Shown one piece after another: positions 54,034 through 63,123 of a DNA stretch of 64,000 nucleotides (its first letter is position 1; each line of letters opens with the position of its first letter). The notes beneath the pieces were generated by a model, which did not search any database, was not told the DNA's origin, and saw nothing but the letters and a program-made list of their open reading frames with translations. The position numbers and the translations under genes were made by a program. The DNA comes from Gelidibacter pelagius (GTDB taxonomy: Bacteria; Bacteroidota; Bacteroidia; Flavobacteriales; Flavobacteriaceae): NCBI RefSeq assembly GCF_017581925.1, contig NZ_JAGEVG010000014.1:83901-147900 (forward strand), given 5' to 3'.

Positions 54034-55422
54034 TTATTTACTCATCTCCGTAAAGTACTTATAGAATAAAGGAATGGTCGAAATCCCTTTCAAATAATTC
54101 CAGATTCCAAAATGCTCGTTAGGTGAGTGGATGGCATCACTGTCCAATCCGAAGCCCATTAAAATCGTTTTACTTTTTAATTCCTGTTCAAAAAGTGAAA
54201 CAATAGGGATGCTGCCACCACTGCGTTGTGGAATTGGTGTTTTTCCGAAAGTTTCTTCATAAGCCTTTGAAGCGGCTTGATACCCGATACTGTCAATAGG
54301 CGTTACATAGCCTTGACCGCCATGATGAGGTTTAACCAAGACTTTCACGCCTTTCGGGGCAAGACTTTCAAAATGTTTTTTAAACAATTCTGTGATTTCC
54401 TCCCAGTCTTGATGTGGCACCAACCGCATTGAGATTTTAGCAAATGCTTTGCTGGCGATGACTGTTTTGGCACCTTCTCCTATATAACCTCCCCAAATGC
54501 CGTTGACGTCCAATGTTGGTCTTATGGAATTCCGTTCGTTGGTGGTGTATCCTTTTTCACCATATACATCATCAATATCCAATGCTTTTTTATAATCTTC
54601 CAATGAAAACGGCGCTTTTGCCATTTGTGCACGCTCTTCGTCTGAAAGGTTTTCGACTTTATCGTAAAATCCGGGAATCGTAATGTGATTATTTTCATCG
54701 TGTAGCGCAGCAATCATCTTGGTCAATACATTGATCGGATTGGCTACCGCTCCCCCGTATAAACCAGAATGCAAGTCTCTGTTAGGACCTGTAACTTCCA
54801 CTTCCACATAACTCAAGCCTCTTAATCCTGTGGTGATTGATGGGGTTTCTTTTGAAATCATGCCAGTATCGGAGATCAAGATGACATCATTCTTGAGTTT
54901 TTCTTGATTAACTTTTACGAATTTTGCGAGGTTGACGCTGCCCACTTCCTCTTCGCCCTCTATCATAAATTTGACATTGCAGGGCAACTGATTGGTCGAG
55001 GTCATAAACTCCATCGCTTTGACGTGCATATACATTTGGCCTTTGTCATCGCAGGCACCTCTTGCATAAATAGCACCTTCTGGATGCAGGTCTGTTTTTT
55101 TAATCACCGGTTCAAAAGGAGGAGAGGTCCATAATTCGATTGGATCGGCAGGTTGTACATCGTAATGTCCATAAACCAAGACCGTTGGTAAATTTTTATC
55201 GATTATTTTTTCGCCATAAACAATAGGGTAGCCTTCAGTTTCACAAATTTCAACATGATCACAGCCTGCTTTTTCGAGGCTTTTCTTGACTTCATCAGCC
55301 GTTCTCAATACGTCCTTTTTAAATGCAGAATCTGCACTAACGGATGGGATTTTCAGAAGCTCTATCAGTTCATTTATAAATCGGTCTTTGTTTTTTTCTA
55401 CGTAGCTGTCTATGTTTTGCAT
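54034..55422 (-). CDS. M20 family dipeptidase
   Basis: A 462-residue cytosolic zinc dipeptidase (PepV/CNDP-like). The M20 metal signatures are clear: VYGHYDVQPADP, IYARGACDDKGQMYMHV, MIEGEEEVGSVN, and HSGLYGGAVANPINVL; SGGSIPIV and HSPNEHFGIWNY complete the C-terminal metal site. No signal peptide. It is followed by a strong terminator; the tRNA-Leu gene is divergent on the other side. Confidence 0.95.
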   Translation of the reverse strand: MQNIDSYVEKNKDRFINELIELLKIPSVSADSAFKKDVLRTADEVKKSLEKAGCDHVEICETEGYPIVYGEKIIDKNLPTVLVYGHYDVQPADPIELWTSPPFEPVIKKTDLHPEGAIYARGACDDKGQMYMHVKAMEFMTSTNQLPCNVKFMIEGEEEVGSVNLAKFVKVNQEKLKNDVILISDTGMISKETPSITTGLRGLSYVEVEVTGPNRDLHSGLYGGAVANPINVLTKMIAALHDENNHITIPGFYDKVENLSDEERAQMAKAPFSLEDYKKALDIDDVYGEKGYTTNERNSIRPTLDVNGIWGGYIGEGAKTVIASKAFAKISMRLVPHQDWEEITELFKKHFESLAPKGVKVLVKPHHGGQGYVTPIDSIGYQAASKAYEETFGKTPIPQRSGGSIPIVSLFEQELKSKTILMGFGLDSDAIHSPNEHFGIWNYLKGISTIPLFYKYFTEMSK

Positions 55423-55517
55423 CTTATAATATTTAATTATTTCTAATGTTTTGGAAGTTGATTTCCAAGAGAATCAAAAGTACGAAAAATGAAGTGAATT
55501 TTTCTTGAATAAAGTTA

Positions 55518-55547
55518 TTTGTATATTCAATGGAATGTTTATATTTG
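55518..55547 (+). promoter_or_regulatory. tRNA-Leu promoter
   Basis: -33 TTTG (55518-55521) and -7 TATATTTG (55540-55547), 18 nt apart, the same -7 octamer as the tRNA-Asp promoter. Confidence 0.75.
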
Positions 55548-55572
55548 CAACCCGATAATAATCGGAACCTAT

Positions 55573-55654
55573 GCAGGTGTGGTGGAATTGGTAGACACGC
55601 TAGACTTAGGATCTAGTGCCGCGAGGTGTGGGAGTTCGAGTCTCCCCACCTGTA
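55573..55654 (+). tRNA. tRNA-Leu (TAG)
   Basis: 82 nt. Acceptor GCAGGTG pairs with CACCTGT (terminal G-T). The anticodon stem CTAGA/TCTAG encloses CTTAGGA, so the anticodon is TAG. A long variable arm and GGAGTTCGAGTCTCC T-arm mark a class II tRNA. CCA is not encoded. Confidence 0.95.
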
Positions 55655-55663
55655 CAGAAATCA

Positions 55664-55690
55664 AAGCTTCTCTTTTTAGAGAGGCTTTTC
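55664..55690 (+). terminator. Terminator after tRNA-Leu
   Basis: Stem AAGCTTCTCT / AGAGAGGCTT with one wobble pair and a 4-nt loop, followed by TTCTT. It lies 9 nt past the tRNA. Confidence 0.65.
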
Positions 55691-55706
55691 TTGCTTTATG
55701 ATGTGA

Positions 55707-56057
55707 TTGGTATTAGGTTTTCGATATTTTTCAGTTTCTAACAACAACAACAACATTCTTCTTGATGTTAAATTGTTCTATTTAGATCACGATAAAGCGG
55801 GAAAAAATGCGACCGTCTTTTTAACCAATAAATACATCCATATTCTGGATAAAAGTGATCTGGTCAAATTCAGAAGTTCCATCTACGAAAAGAAACTTTT
55901 GAACATTAAGGCAACAGCCTCATGATTGAGCCTTAGCGAATATATCCTGCATGCCGTATTCGATAAGGAGATTACCGAACGTTTTAGCGAGAAGCACATC
56001 GAACTTTATAAGATGATGATCAAATACCACAAAAATCGTAAATCATATGGAAATTAG
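55707..56057 (+). pseudogene. Decayed mobilisation-type (MobC/RHH-like) gene behind tRNA-Leu
   Basis: One frame stays open from 55707 to a TGA at 55923-55925 and then, in the same frame, to a TAG at 56055. After the stop it reads LSLSEYILHAVFDKEITERF, preceded by IKATAS. Mobilisation proteins of Bacteroidota elements typically read GLSLSEYI here, so a single G-to-T change at a Gly codon explains the TGA. The C-terminus also looks cut short. No ATG start is convincing, and an AAC run is present near the 5' end. Family assignment is from memory of motif shape and is tentative. Confidence 0.45.
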
Positions 56058-56173
56058 ATATGGGACAGGGAGATACTGTGGCTATTGCATAAAATACGAA
56101 ATAGTCTCAATTGGCTTTAGGTTATTTCTCTAACTAGAAGTCAATATTCTAGCACAATTAATCGTTTATCATC

Positions 56174-57907
56174 TTAATTTTGGGAAGGGTCAAATTCCCA
56201 AACGTTATTTATTCTTTTATCAAACTTGGTGTACATTGGTAGGATGTAGCCTTTGTTGTCTATGCCAAAACTGGCATAAACAGACATGTTGATTGGAGAA
56301 TTTTGTAGTTTGACCCACGTATTATTAATTGTGTCATATTTCCATAGCGTATTGGAAACATACCCATCTCCCCATTCAAAATTTTTACCCAACCCGACGT
56401 AAGCTTCATTATTAAGAACAAAACTGGCATATAAACTGTAAGCGTTTGAAGGTAAAGGGGCTTTCGAAACCCAAGTATCTTCAGAAGGACTATATTGCCA
56501 GAGAGTATTGATAGCAAATGCTGTTTGACTTACTCCCAAAAAACCTTTATTATCAACTGAAAAACTATAGTTTCCCCAAACTGGGTTACTCATGTCAAAA
56601 CCTCCTACAAAATCAGCTTTTCTATTCCAATAATCTTGATCTATATTATACTCCCAGAAATCATAGGTTTTATAACAATTTCCAAGATATAGTTTATCAT
56701 CTATGCTAAAATTGAAATTATATCGCCTATCTGTTTGTAATGTGCCTGGAAAATTTTCTCTTTGGGTCCAGGTATCCGTTACTGAATTGTATTCCCAAAA
56801 TCCATTGGCTAATAAAACAAATACTTTTGATCCAGAAGTAAAAGCAAAAGGTTTTTTACCCGAGCTCTCAGGTAAACTTAAATCACTTTCCCACAAATTA
56901 TCGATAGGATTATATTTAAGCATATTTAAGGAGTTTGCTCCAATTACATAGCCAAAACCATTAATTGCAAAAGATGCAGCATTATATGTTTTTGAAACTT
57001 GACCATTTTTTTGTAGCCAAGGAAACCATATATCAAAAAGATCCTGGGAAGTATCTGTGTTATCTTCAATGGTAACTGAAATGTTTACTTTCTGAGCGAT
57101 ATCCACATAAGGCACCTTGACAATTAGTAGGTCTTCTGTGGCGGATTCAATTTCTGCTGTAAAATCGCCAAACTTTACACTATTTTCTAAAATTGTAGTC
57201 GAGAAATTGTTACCACTAATTTCCACAACGGTTCCAACAGGACCGTATTTAGGATTAAAATCGGTTATTTCTGGAGGATGAGCCTTTGTCTTAAACTCCA
57301 TAGGGTTGCCATAAAACTCAATGAGACCAATTCTTATATATGAGCGAATATAATATGTTGTTTTAGCTTTAAGTCCAGTAATTTTACTTTGATATTCTCC
57401 CGTTGAACTTGGGACTCCTAATTCTGATTTTGAGTCATTGGTTGTGGGGTTTGGAGTTAAGGCCCAACAGTGGCCATGCTCCATTGTCCCAGGATAACCT
57501 GTTCCTAGAAAATTAATATTTGCATTTAGAGTTGCCGATGTTTGGGTGATATCAACTGTAGTTCCTGTGAAAATTACCGGATCACTAATTTTAATAATAT
57601 CGAAATTCTTAACTTGATTCTGTTCACCCGAAACAACTATATTGTCAATCATGGGAGAATATCCTGCTTTAGATATTTTTATTTGATAGGTTTTTGCCTT
57701 TATGTCCTCGAAACTGTATTGTCCTTCGGAATTACTTGTCGTTTGGCTGGTAGTACCTAATGTAACTGATGCTCCACTAACTCTTAAACCATTTGAGGTA
57801 ATAGTACCTTGAACATTTCCATATAATTCTGGACTATCCTTGTCGCAAGTGAAAACTGTAATTCCTATTAGAATCAGTATTGAGATTTTAAGTATTCCTT
57901 TTATCAT
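56174..57907 (-). CDS. TIG/kelch lipoprotein with carboxypeptidase-regulatory-like domain
   Basis: A 577-residue lipoprotein (lipobox TVFTC). Order: a CarboxypepD_reg-like domain (GNVQGTITSNGLRVSGASVTLG, about 28-95), a fibronectin-like part, an IPT/TIG domain (PPEITDFNPKYGPVGTVVEISGNNF, about 210-290), and kelch-type repeats (NGFGYVIGANSLNMLKYNPIDNLWE, about 300-577). The third gene of a same-strand trio. Such proteins are surface-exposed binding scaffolds; the ligand is unknown. Confidence 0.85.
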   Translation of the reverse strand: MIKGILKISILILIGITVFTCDKDSPELYGNVQGTITSNGLRVSGASVTLGTTSQTTSNSEGQYSFEDIKAKTYQIKISKAGYSPMIDNIVVSGEQNQVKNFDIIKISDPVIFTGTTVDITQTSATLNANINFLGTGYPGTMEHGHCWALTPNPTTNDSKSELGVPSSTGEYQSKITGLKAKTTYYIRSYIRIGLIEFYGNPMEFKTKAHPPEITDFNPKYGPVGTVVEISGNNFSTTILENSVKFGDFTAEIESATEDLLIVKVPYVDIAQKVNISVTIEDNTDTSQDLFDIWFPWLQKNGQVSKTYNAASFAINGFGYVIGANSLNMLKYNPIDNLWESDLSLPESSGKKPFAFTSGSKVFVLLANGFWEYNSVTDTWTQRENFPGTLQTDRRYNFNFSIDDKLYLGNCYKTYDFWEYNIDQDYWNRKADFVGGFDMSNPVWGNYSFSVDNKGFLGVSQTAFAINTLWQYSPSEDTWVSKAPLPSNAYSLYASFVLNNEAYVGLGKNFEWGDGYVSNTLWKYDTINNTWVKLQNSPINMSVYASFGIDNKGYILPMYTKFDKRINNVWEFDPSQN

Positions 57908-57966
57908 ATTTTTTTTCCCACAAGTGGGTTTTAATTACATTATCGCATTTCAAAGAAGTACAACTT

Positions 57967-60000
57967 TTACGGGATGTATTCGTATAAATCATAGCCGTTA
58001 GATCCTCCAGAATCATAAATGCCTCCACCTCCAACATATGCTTTGCCATTGAGAGTGAACGAAAAGTGTCTTCCTCTTGGTATATGGCCAACATCTTCCA
58101 TTTGAACCCAACTATCTGAAGATGGATCATATCTCCAGCAATCATTTCGGTTGCTACCACTAACACGTGATCCACCTGTAACATAACCAAAACCATTTAA
58201 TGCAAATGAAGCTGAGCTATGCCTTGCAGAATTAAAGTCAGCTATTCTTCTCCAAGTATTTGAGTTTGGATTGTATGACCAACTGTCTGTATCTCCAGTT
58301 GAGTATGCACCTCCCGTTAAATACGCTATATTATTAATGACGAATGTACTAACATTTCTTCTTGTGCTTCCAGCATAAATTCCAAAAGGGTTATCATAGA
58401 CCTGGACCCAAGTATTGCTAGACGGGCTATACTTATAGAAATCATTATAGCTAATAGGACTATGTGGCAGGGAATCGACTCCTAACCCAATATAGATTTC
58501 TCCATTAATTGAAAAATGTGTAGCTGCTCCTCTTTTATTACCAATAAAATTAGCTTTTTTGGACCATGTAGACGTCGTGGTGTTATATTCCCAGAAATCA
58601 TTTGAATTGTTAGGTAAATAAACATAAATATTGGTACCATCGGTTTCTGCTATTGCTCCTATTTCATTCACACCGAAATCAAAAGGGAGGTTGTGCTGTT
58701 GCCAGGAAAGATCTTCAGGGTTAAATTTCCATAAATATTTTGTACCCGCATACTCATCTCTTTTTTCCGTGATAATGTAAGCAGTATTACTGGCAACAAT
58801 AGCGTTATGAATTGATCCATAATAACGAAAAGGTAAATCATTTGATACCATAGCCCATTTATCAAGTACATCAAGTTCAATTTCATAGGTTGCAATCATA
58901 TCCAACACTTGGACTTTTACGATAGCTTTTCTTCTGGGAAAAGGTCCCAATGGCACTTTTGTATGTAGGGTTTCAGTGTCTCCGGAGCTAATGTTTGCTA
59001 CTGCATCTTCAAAGATAATTTTGTTTTTATCTTTTACAGGATGAAAATAAGCGCCTTGAATAACAACTTCTTGGTTGGCAAATAAATCTTCTGGAACGAA
59101 GCTTATTTGAGGTGCTATAAGCTGAAAGTTGGTAGTGTGAATTGTTTCTTGTAATTGAGTTATTATCTTAATTTGCTCAGAACTACTTTCCAAACCGTCT
59201 GGAACCATAATTTTCAAAGTCCTTCTATCTGAATAGGTTACGGCGGCTTCTATGTTTCCAAAATAAACCTTATTTCTTGATGCTTCAAAATCAAAATGAT
59301 CTCCCTCAATGGTCAAATGATCCCTAAAAGTGGCATTTAAAGATGACACCGAAGCGATTTCGGGTTTAAATAAAGAAAAACCATTAAAAGCGACTTCTTT
59401 CTCATATACTTTAACTTCTATGGATGGATTAGAGCTTTTTAAGGTCACTGGCACAATACACTTAATAATACTATCACTGGAAACAAGTATTCTACTGGAT
59501 TCCTCTCCAAATTTTACTTGGATATTATTGATTTTTGATGTGAAGTTTTTACCGGAAATTGTAATGGTATCCAGTAGATGTGCTTGCTGTGTTACTTCTT
59601 CAATTACTGGAGGTGATGAGCCTAAAGACACAAAGGATTGTTCATCGCTATAGTGAATTTCTTTACTAACTAGTTTTATATAGGCTCTAACAAAGTATTC
59701 GCCATTATAGATTAAATCTGTGTCAATTGTGCTTTCTAATTGGTTTCCTGATCTTTTGCTTTCTATAATGATAGCGTTATTTAAATTTGGCAAAGGCTGT
59801 CTGGATAATAAAAACCCCGATTCGGAAATTTTATTTTGCTCTACACCAGTATAGGTTGCCTTTAATTTCGCTCCTCCCGATTGGGGAACAGAAACAGATA
59901 AGGTTAAATTAATTAGTTCAGACTTTGGAGTTAAATCATCATTTTGACAGCTTAAAACTAAGATCAGTAATATGGAAGAATAAAATATATTTTTTACCAT
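57967..60000 (-). CDS. Multi-TIG/kelch lipoprotein
   Basis: A 677-residue lipoprotein (lipobox LVLSC). After an N-terminal Ig-like segment come three TIG-like domains (SPPVIEEVTQQAHLLDTITISGKNF; PEIASVSSLNATFRDHLTIEGDHF; PQISFVPEDLFANQEVVIQGAYF). The C-terminal half is a kelch propeller (NGFGYVTGGSRVSGSNRNDCWRYDPSSDSW). It follows the upstream trio member after 4 nt, so they are one operon. Confidence 0.88.
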   Translation of the reverse strand: MVKNIFYSSILLILVLSCQNDDLTPKSELINLTLSVSVPQSGGAKLKATYTGVEQNKISESGFLLSRQPLPNLNNAIIIESKRSGNQLESTIDTDLIYNGEYFVRAYIKLVSKEIHYSDEQSFVSLGSSPPVIEEVTQQAHLLDTITISGKNFTSKINNIQVKFGEESSRILVSSDSIIKCIVPVTLKSSNPSIEVKVYEKEVAFNGFSLFKPEIASVSSLNATFRDHLTIEGDHFDFEASRNKVYFGNIEAAVTYSDRRTLKIMVPDGLESSSEQIKIITQLQETIHTTNFQLIAPQISFVPEDLFANQEVVIQGAYFHPVKDKNKIIFEDAVANISSGDTETLHTKVPLGPFPRRKAIVKVQVLDMIATYEIELDVLDKWAMVSNDLPFRYYGSIHNAIVASNTAYIITEKRDEYAGTKYLWKFNPEDLSWQQHNLPFDFGVNEIGAIAETDGTNIYVYLPNNSNDFWEYNTTTSTWSKKANFIGNKRGAATHFSINGEIYIGLGVDSLPHSPISYNDFYKYSPSSNTWVQVYDNPFGIYAGSTRRNVSTFVINNIAYLTGGAYSTGDTDSWSYNPNSNTWRRIADFNSARHSSASFALNGFGYVTGGSRVSGSNRNDCWRYDPSSDSWVQMEDVGHIPRGRHFSFTLNGKAYVGGGGIYDSGGSNGYDLYEYIP

Positions 60001-60004
60001 TGTG

Positions 60005-61897
60005 TTAGAAGTTTGAAAGTTCAGTCCTTAAGATTATATGATCATAATTAAAAAACGGTGCATTTGATGGAGGGTATCCCTGTTGATAACCAACTAAATA
60101 AACATAGTTGTCATGAATAAACATATATTCCTGCCCAAAGCTATAACCCTCTGGCTTTAAGTCATTGCGTTCTGACCATTGATCGCTTCCAATGTTATAT
60201 TCCCAAAAATTTGCAAGTTGATTGTTGTAATAAAATCCGCGGTCATCAACTTGAACATTGATGGCATATTGAACTGGTTTGGTAATATCACTTTTTCTGA
60301 CCCAAGTGTTGTCAGGAGTGAATTCCCAAAAATTAGTTGTACGTTCTTCTCCGTTGCCTATATAAAACTTGTCGTTTCTTTTAAAAACACTAGGGGCATT
60401 TCTCAAGTCGTAATTATTTACTAACGGAATTTCTGTTATTTGATCCCAGGAATTACTGGATTCTTTATACTTCCATATTTTTCTATTTTGGTATACAGAT
60501 GTACCCCCCGTGAATCCCAATCCAAAATATAATTCACCATTGTTTAAGAATCCGGTAGGTTGCTTTATAAGTTCATTGTTTACAAAGTCTTTGAGTTGAG
60601 TGACCGTATTTGTTAGGAAATTATATTTGTAAAAGTTATTGGTGTCCCTGCTAATATACAAATAGGCATTTTCACCATCTTCCAAAGGAAAAAAATAAAA
60701 TACTTGTCCAAATCTCATCCCACTGGTTGATATGGGTACTATAGATTCCTCCCATTCGTTGCTGTCCGGCGTGTATTTAAATATGGCATTGTTTAGGGTG
60801 GCATTGCCGTTTTTGAAAACATTAAAATAGGCTGCATTATTATCATAAAAACTCCAGAAAGTTAAATGGCCTACACCTGCTAATCCACCAGTGAGTTCAT
60901 AGTCTTTTTTGTATGACCATAAATACCATTTCGATATCAGGTTTAAATTTATATTTTTTTCAAATTCAGTATCAAACATTTTAATTTTTAAGTTTCCTAT
61001 ATCCCTACTTTTATAAGGGCCCAAAGGAATTTTTACACGCAGTGAATCCGTATATCTTTCTGTTATTTCAACTTTATTGTCTGCTATGAAAAAATCATCC
61101 AATCCAGTAATCCCAGGATGAAAATCTGATAAATAGATCATAATCTCTTCACCTACTTTCACTTCATTTTTCGACGCGCCCATAATAATTGGTTCTGGAA
61201 TTTTTATTCCATTTACTATGTCAAGTTCTTGAAGTTGGGCCTTTATCAATAGGTTGTGATCAAAACTTTGTAAATTATAAGGAAGTTTAAATGAAATTGA
61301 ATCTCTGCTGTGGCTAGTAACAGTAATCGGTGTGTTATTCAAGTAAATAATATCAGTTTTCTTTGTTGGTATATTCGTTAAATGTTTACCATAAATTACA
61401 ACTTCCTTCCCGAACCTAAAATTGATCGGTATTGAATCGACACTCGGCGCATATAATTGAAAAGGGGATGTTAAAATTTCCATTTTGTCGACACCTTCGC
61501 CATTGTCAATTTTGATTTTGAAATCAAATGGATTGAATCCGTCGTATGGAACTTTAAATTTAACCAAAGAATCATTGTTAAAAACAAGATCTAATTTTTT
61601 TTCATCAAGATATAAAACTACGCTTCTTTTAAAATTTTTTCCAATTATGGAAAGGGTATCTCCTAAATCAGCTTTATTGGGTAATACATTATCAATTTTC
61701 AAAGTTGGATCGATTATAACTTCAACTTCATCATCAATAGAATCACTGCTTTTATCACAAGACCATATCACGATTAATAATGCAAATGAAATTAGTTTTA
61801 GGCTAAAAAAAACAAGGTTTGGAAAAAGTGATTTTTTCTTAAGACGCTTTAAGTAAATAATTGGTTTGTTGTAAATAGATTGAATTGTTTTTGTCAT
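60005..61897 (-). CDS. TIG/kelch-like lipoprotein, first of the trio
   Basis: A 630-residue lipoprotein, starting at an ATG (61897) that gives MTKTIQSIYNKP and later lipobox IVIWSC, instead of an upstream ATG that adds 26 residues. TIG-like domains (KIDNVLPNKADLGDTLSIIGKNF and others) fill about 60-330, then kelch-type repeats with W-Y-Y-N/W-x-F motifs. Repeats are more diverged than in the two following genes. Function probably binding at the surface. Confidence 0.8.
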   Translation of the reverse strand: MTKTIQSIYNKPIIYLKRLKKKSLFPNLVFFSLKLISFALLIVIWSCDKSSDSIDDEVEVIIDPTLKIDNVLPNKADLGDTLSIIGKNFKRSVVLYLDEKKLDLVFNNDSLVKFKVPYDGFNPFDFKIKIDNGEGVDKMEILTSPFQLYAPSVDSIPINFRFGKEVVIYGKHLTNIPTKKTDIIYLNNTPITVTSHSRDSISFKLPYNLQSFDHNLLIKAQLQELDIVNGIKIPEPIIMGASKNEVKVGEEIMIYLSDFHPGITGLDDFFIADNKVEITERYTDSLRVKIPLGPYKSRDIGNLKIKMFDTEFEKNINLNLISKWYLWSYKKDYELTGGLAGVGHLTFWSFYDNNAAYFNVFKNGNATLNNAIFKYTPDSNEWEESIVPISTSGMRFGQVFYFFPLEDGENAYLYISRDTNNFYKYNFLTNTVTQLKDFVNNELIKQPTGFLNNGELYFGLGFTGGTSVYQNRKIWKYKESSNSWDQITEIPLVNNYDLRNAPSVFKRNDKFYIGNGEERTTNFWEFTPDNTWVRKSDITKPVQYAINVQVDDRGFYYNNQLANFWEYNIGSDQWSERNDLKPEGYSFGQEYMFIHDNYVYLVGYQQGYPPSNAPFFNYDHIILRTELSNF

Positions 61898-62112
61898 TTG
61901 TGCCAATGCTATATTTAGATATTTTGATGCGGCGCAAGTTAGAAAATATAATGATTTAAACCTGCTCAAAGCCAATGCGTTTCTTTAGGCCGATTGAGCG
62001 AAATCTGTGACGATTATTAGCCGTGACCGAAAGGTAATAGAATTGTAATGAATTCCGATTAGGAGTTCTGACTTCATTGAGCTATATACGACTTGTTGTG
62101 CATAGTTGTTTT
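61898..62112. other. Intergenic region upstream of the TIG/kelch trio
   Basis: The 215-nt gap has no gene. Its right end, just past the DUF4272 stop, reads TATATACGACTTGTTGTGCATAG, resembling the right arm of the attC-like palindrome at 62975-63119 (TATACATATTGTTGT). A matching left arm was not found, so the element is incomplete. Confidence 0.35.
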
Positions 62113-62628
62113 TCAGGTGTCTAATGAAATTTCATCCCATATAAATTCTTTATAGCAAGTAAATTCAAGTGCTTTTCTTCTTTCCATTATTATATCCAAA
62201 TCCACTTTATCAGATTTCTCTCCTTTCAAGTTATTTTTTTTCGCAAACCAATGAGCACGATAGAATTTATCCAACGTTTCAAAAATTTCTAATCGATTTC
62301 TTAATTGGAAATTAGAAACAAATTTTGTCGTGGATTCATTTTTATGAATGTTTGGCATTAAAGTAATTAGGGTATCCTCAACTCCAGTATTTAGAGTTAG
62401 ATTATTGTGAAGTCCTCCAATCCAAGCAAAAGTCCAAATCGCCTCAACATACCAATAAATGTCTTTTTGACTCTGTTTAGGCAAGTCTTTGTATTTCGTT
62501 TCCAAATAGTTCAGTTCTTCTGCGGTTAAATCACCTGTCAATCCATTTTCATCAATCCATTTTTTGATTATTTCGGTTGGTGCTTCAAGATGAAGTTGAA
62601 AAAGACCCATTAATTCTCTTGCTTTCAA
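62113..62628 (-). CDS. DUF4272 family protein, probably 5'-truncated
   Basis: A 171-codon frame resembling DUF4272 (a Gln/His-Leu-containing start, APTEIIKKWIDENGLTGDL, DIYWYVEAIWTFAWIGGL, then RLEIFETLDKFYRAHW). The frame opens only at TTG 62628, after a TGA, and the nearest ATG (62610) would drop six more family-like residues. Its 5' end touches the broken PIN gene, so it was probably cut at that junction. Function of the family is unknown. Confidence 0.6.
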   Translation of the reverse strand: MKARELMGLFQLHLEAPTEIIKKWIDENGLTGDLTAEELNYLETKYKDLPKQSQKDIYWYVEAIWTFAWIGGLHNNLTLNTGVEDTLITLMPNIHKNESTTKFVSNFQLRNRLEIFETLDKFYRAHWFAKKNNLKGEKSDKVDLDIIMERRKALEFTCYKEFIWDEISLDT

Positions 62629-62713
62629 TCAGTTTATCAATCTGACTGAATTTTTTTGAAATTAGAAAGCTAATCCAAAGATTTGTATCGAGGATTATTT
62701 TCTTACTTTTCAT
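62585..62713 (-). pseudogene. Truncated PIN-domain toxin
   Basis: ATG at 62713 gives MKSKKIILDTNLWISFLISK, the typical start of a PIN toxin with the first catalytic Asp (DTN). About 35 codons later the sequence runs into the 5' part of the DUF4272 gene in a different frame and stops at 42 residues. The remaining catalytic acids are gone. It overlaps the antitoxin gene by 11 nt, as intact PIN modules do. Confidence 0.7.
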
Positions 62714-62918
62714 ATCGTGATTTTCTCACTTCTTCAACTTCTTTGGTTATTTCATCTAATGAAATTTCATCATTAGATTTCGCTCGTATTTTTTTTAGCA
62801 GAGATGATAAGTCCGATTTATTATTGCCTTTATTAATCTTTATCAAATTTAAACCTGCTAAGTTTTTTAGAAGTTTTTTTGCCTTTGGGTTTATTATGTC
62901 AATTCGGATAGTTTCCAT
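62703..62918 (-). CDS. Antitoxin of a PIN-type toxin-antitoxin module
   Basis: A 71-residue protein (METIRIDIINPKAKKLLKNL..., EVRKSRYEK) of the small antitoxins that precede PIN toxins in Bacteroidota. It has a beta-strand start and a helical, charged C-terminal half. Its toxin partner is broken. An orphan antitoxin of this kind could still neutralise related toxins or be a relic. Confidence 0.65.
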   Translation of the reverse strand: METIRIDIINPKAKKLLKNLAGLNLIKINKGNNKSDLSSLLKKIRAKSNDEISLDEITKEVEEVRKSRYEK

Positions 62919-62974
62919 TTTCTATGATTTTATATAAATTTACTGAATTATACTCATATCTCGAAGTTTTGTCA

Positions 62975-63119
62975 GTATGTGGTACAACGTTTCGAGTATG
63001 GGCAGTGGCGTGGTTCGTCACGGACCATTCCAAACAGGTACTTGCTAGAGGAAAATCCGAAGGATTTTCCAAGTAGGCGAGGACAAGCCATTGCTTATAC
63101 ATATTGTTGTAAAACGTAC
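62975..63119. repeat. attC-like 145-nt imperfect palindrome
   Basis: Outer arms are GTATGTGGTACAAC (left) and GTTGTAAAACGTAC (right). Inner arms include GTAT...GCAGTGGC / GCCATTGC...ATAC, and the tip is a perfect hairpin GGAAAATCC/GGATTTTCC (63050-63070). It lies directly after the stop of the HigA-like gene (minus strand), where an integron cassette attC would be. A nearly identical left end recurs at 63835. No integrase is visible, so recombination function is inference. Confidence 0.55.
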
Positions 63120-63123
63120 TTTA

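Noticed and set aside
61485..61856. Plus-strand ORF of 123 codons opposite the first TIG/kelch gene
   Set aside because: Composition is that of a complement of a TIG-domain gene; no start signals or domain.
61898..61975. Upstream start (26 more residues) for the first TIG/kelch lipoprotein
   Set aside because: It would bury the lipoprotein signal far from the N-terminus; the ATG at 61897 is more plausible.
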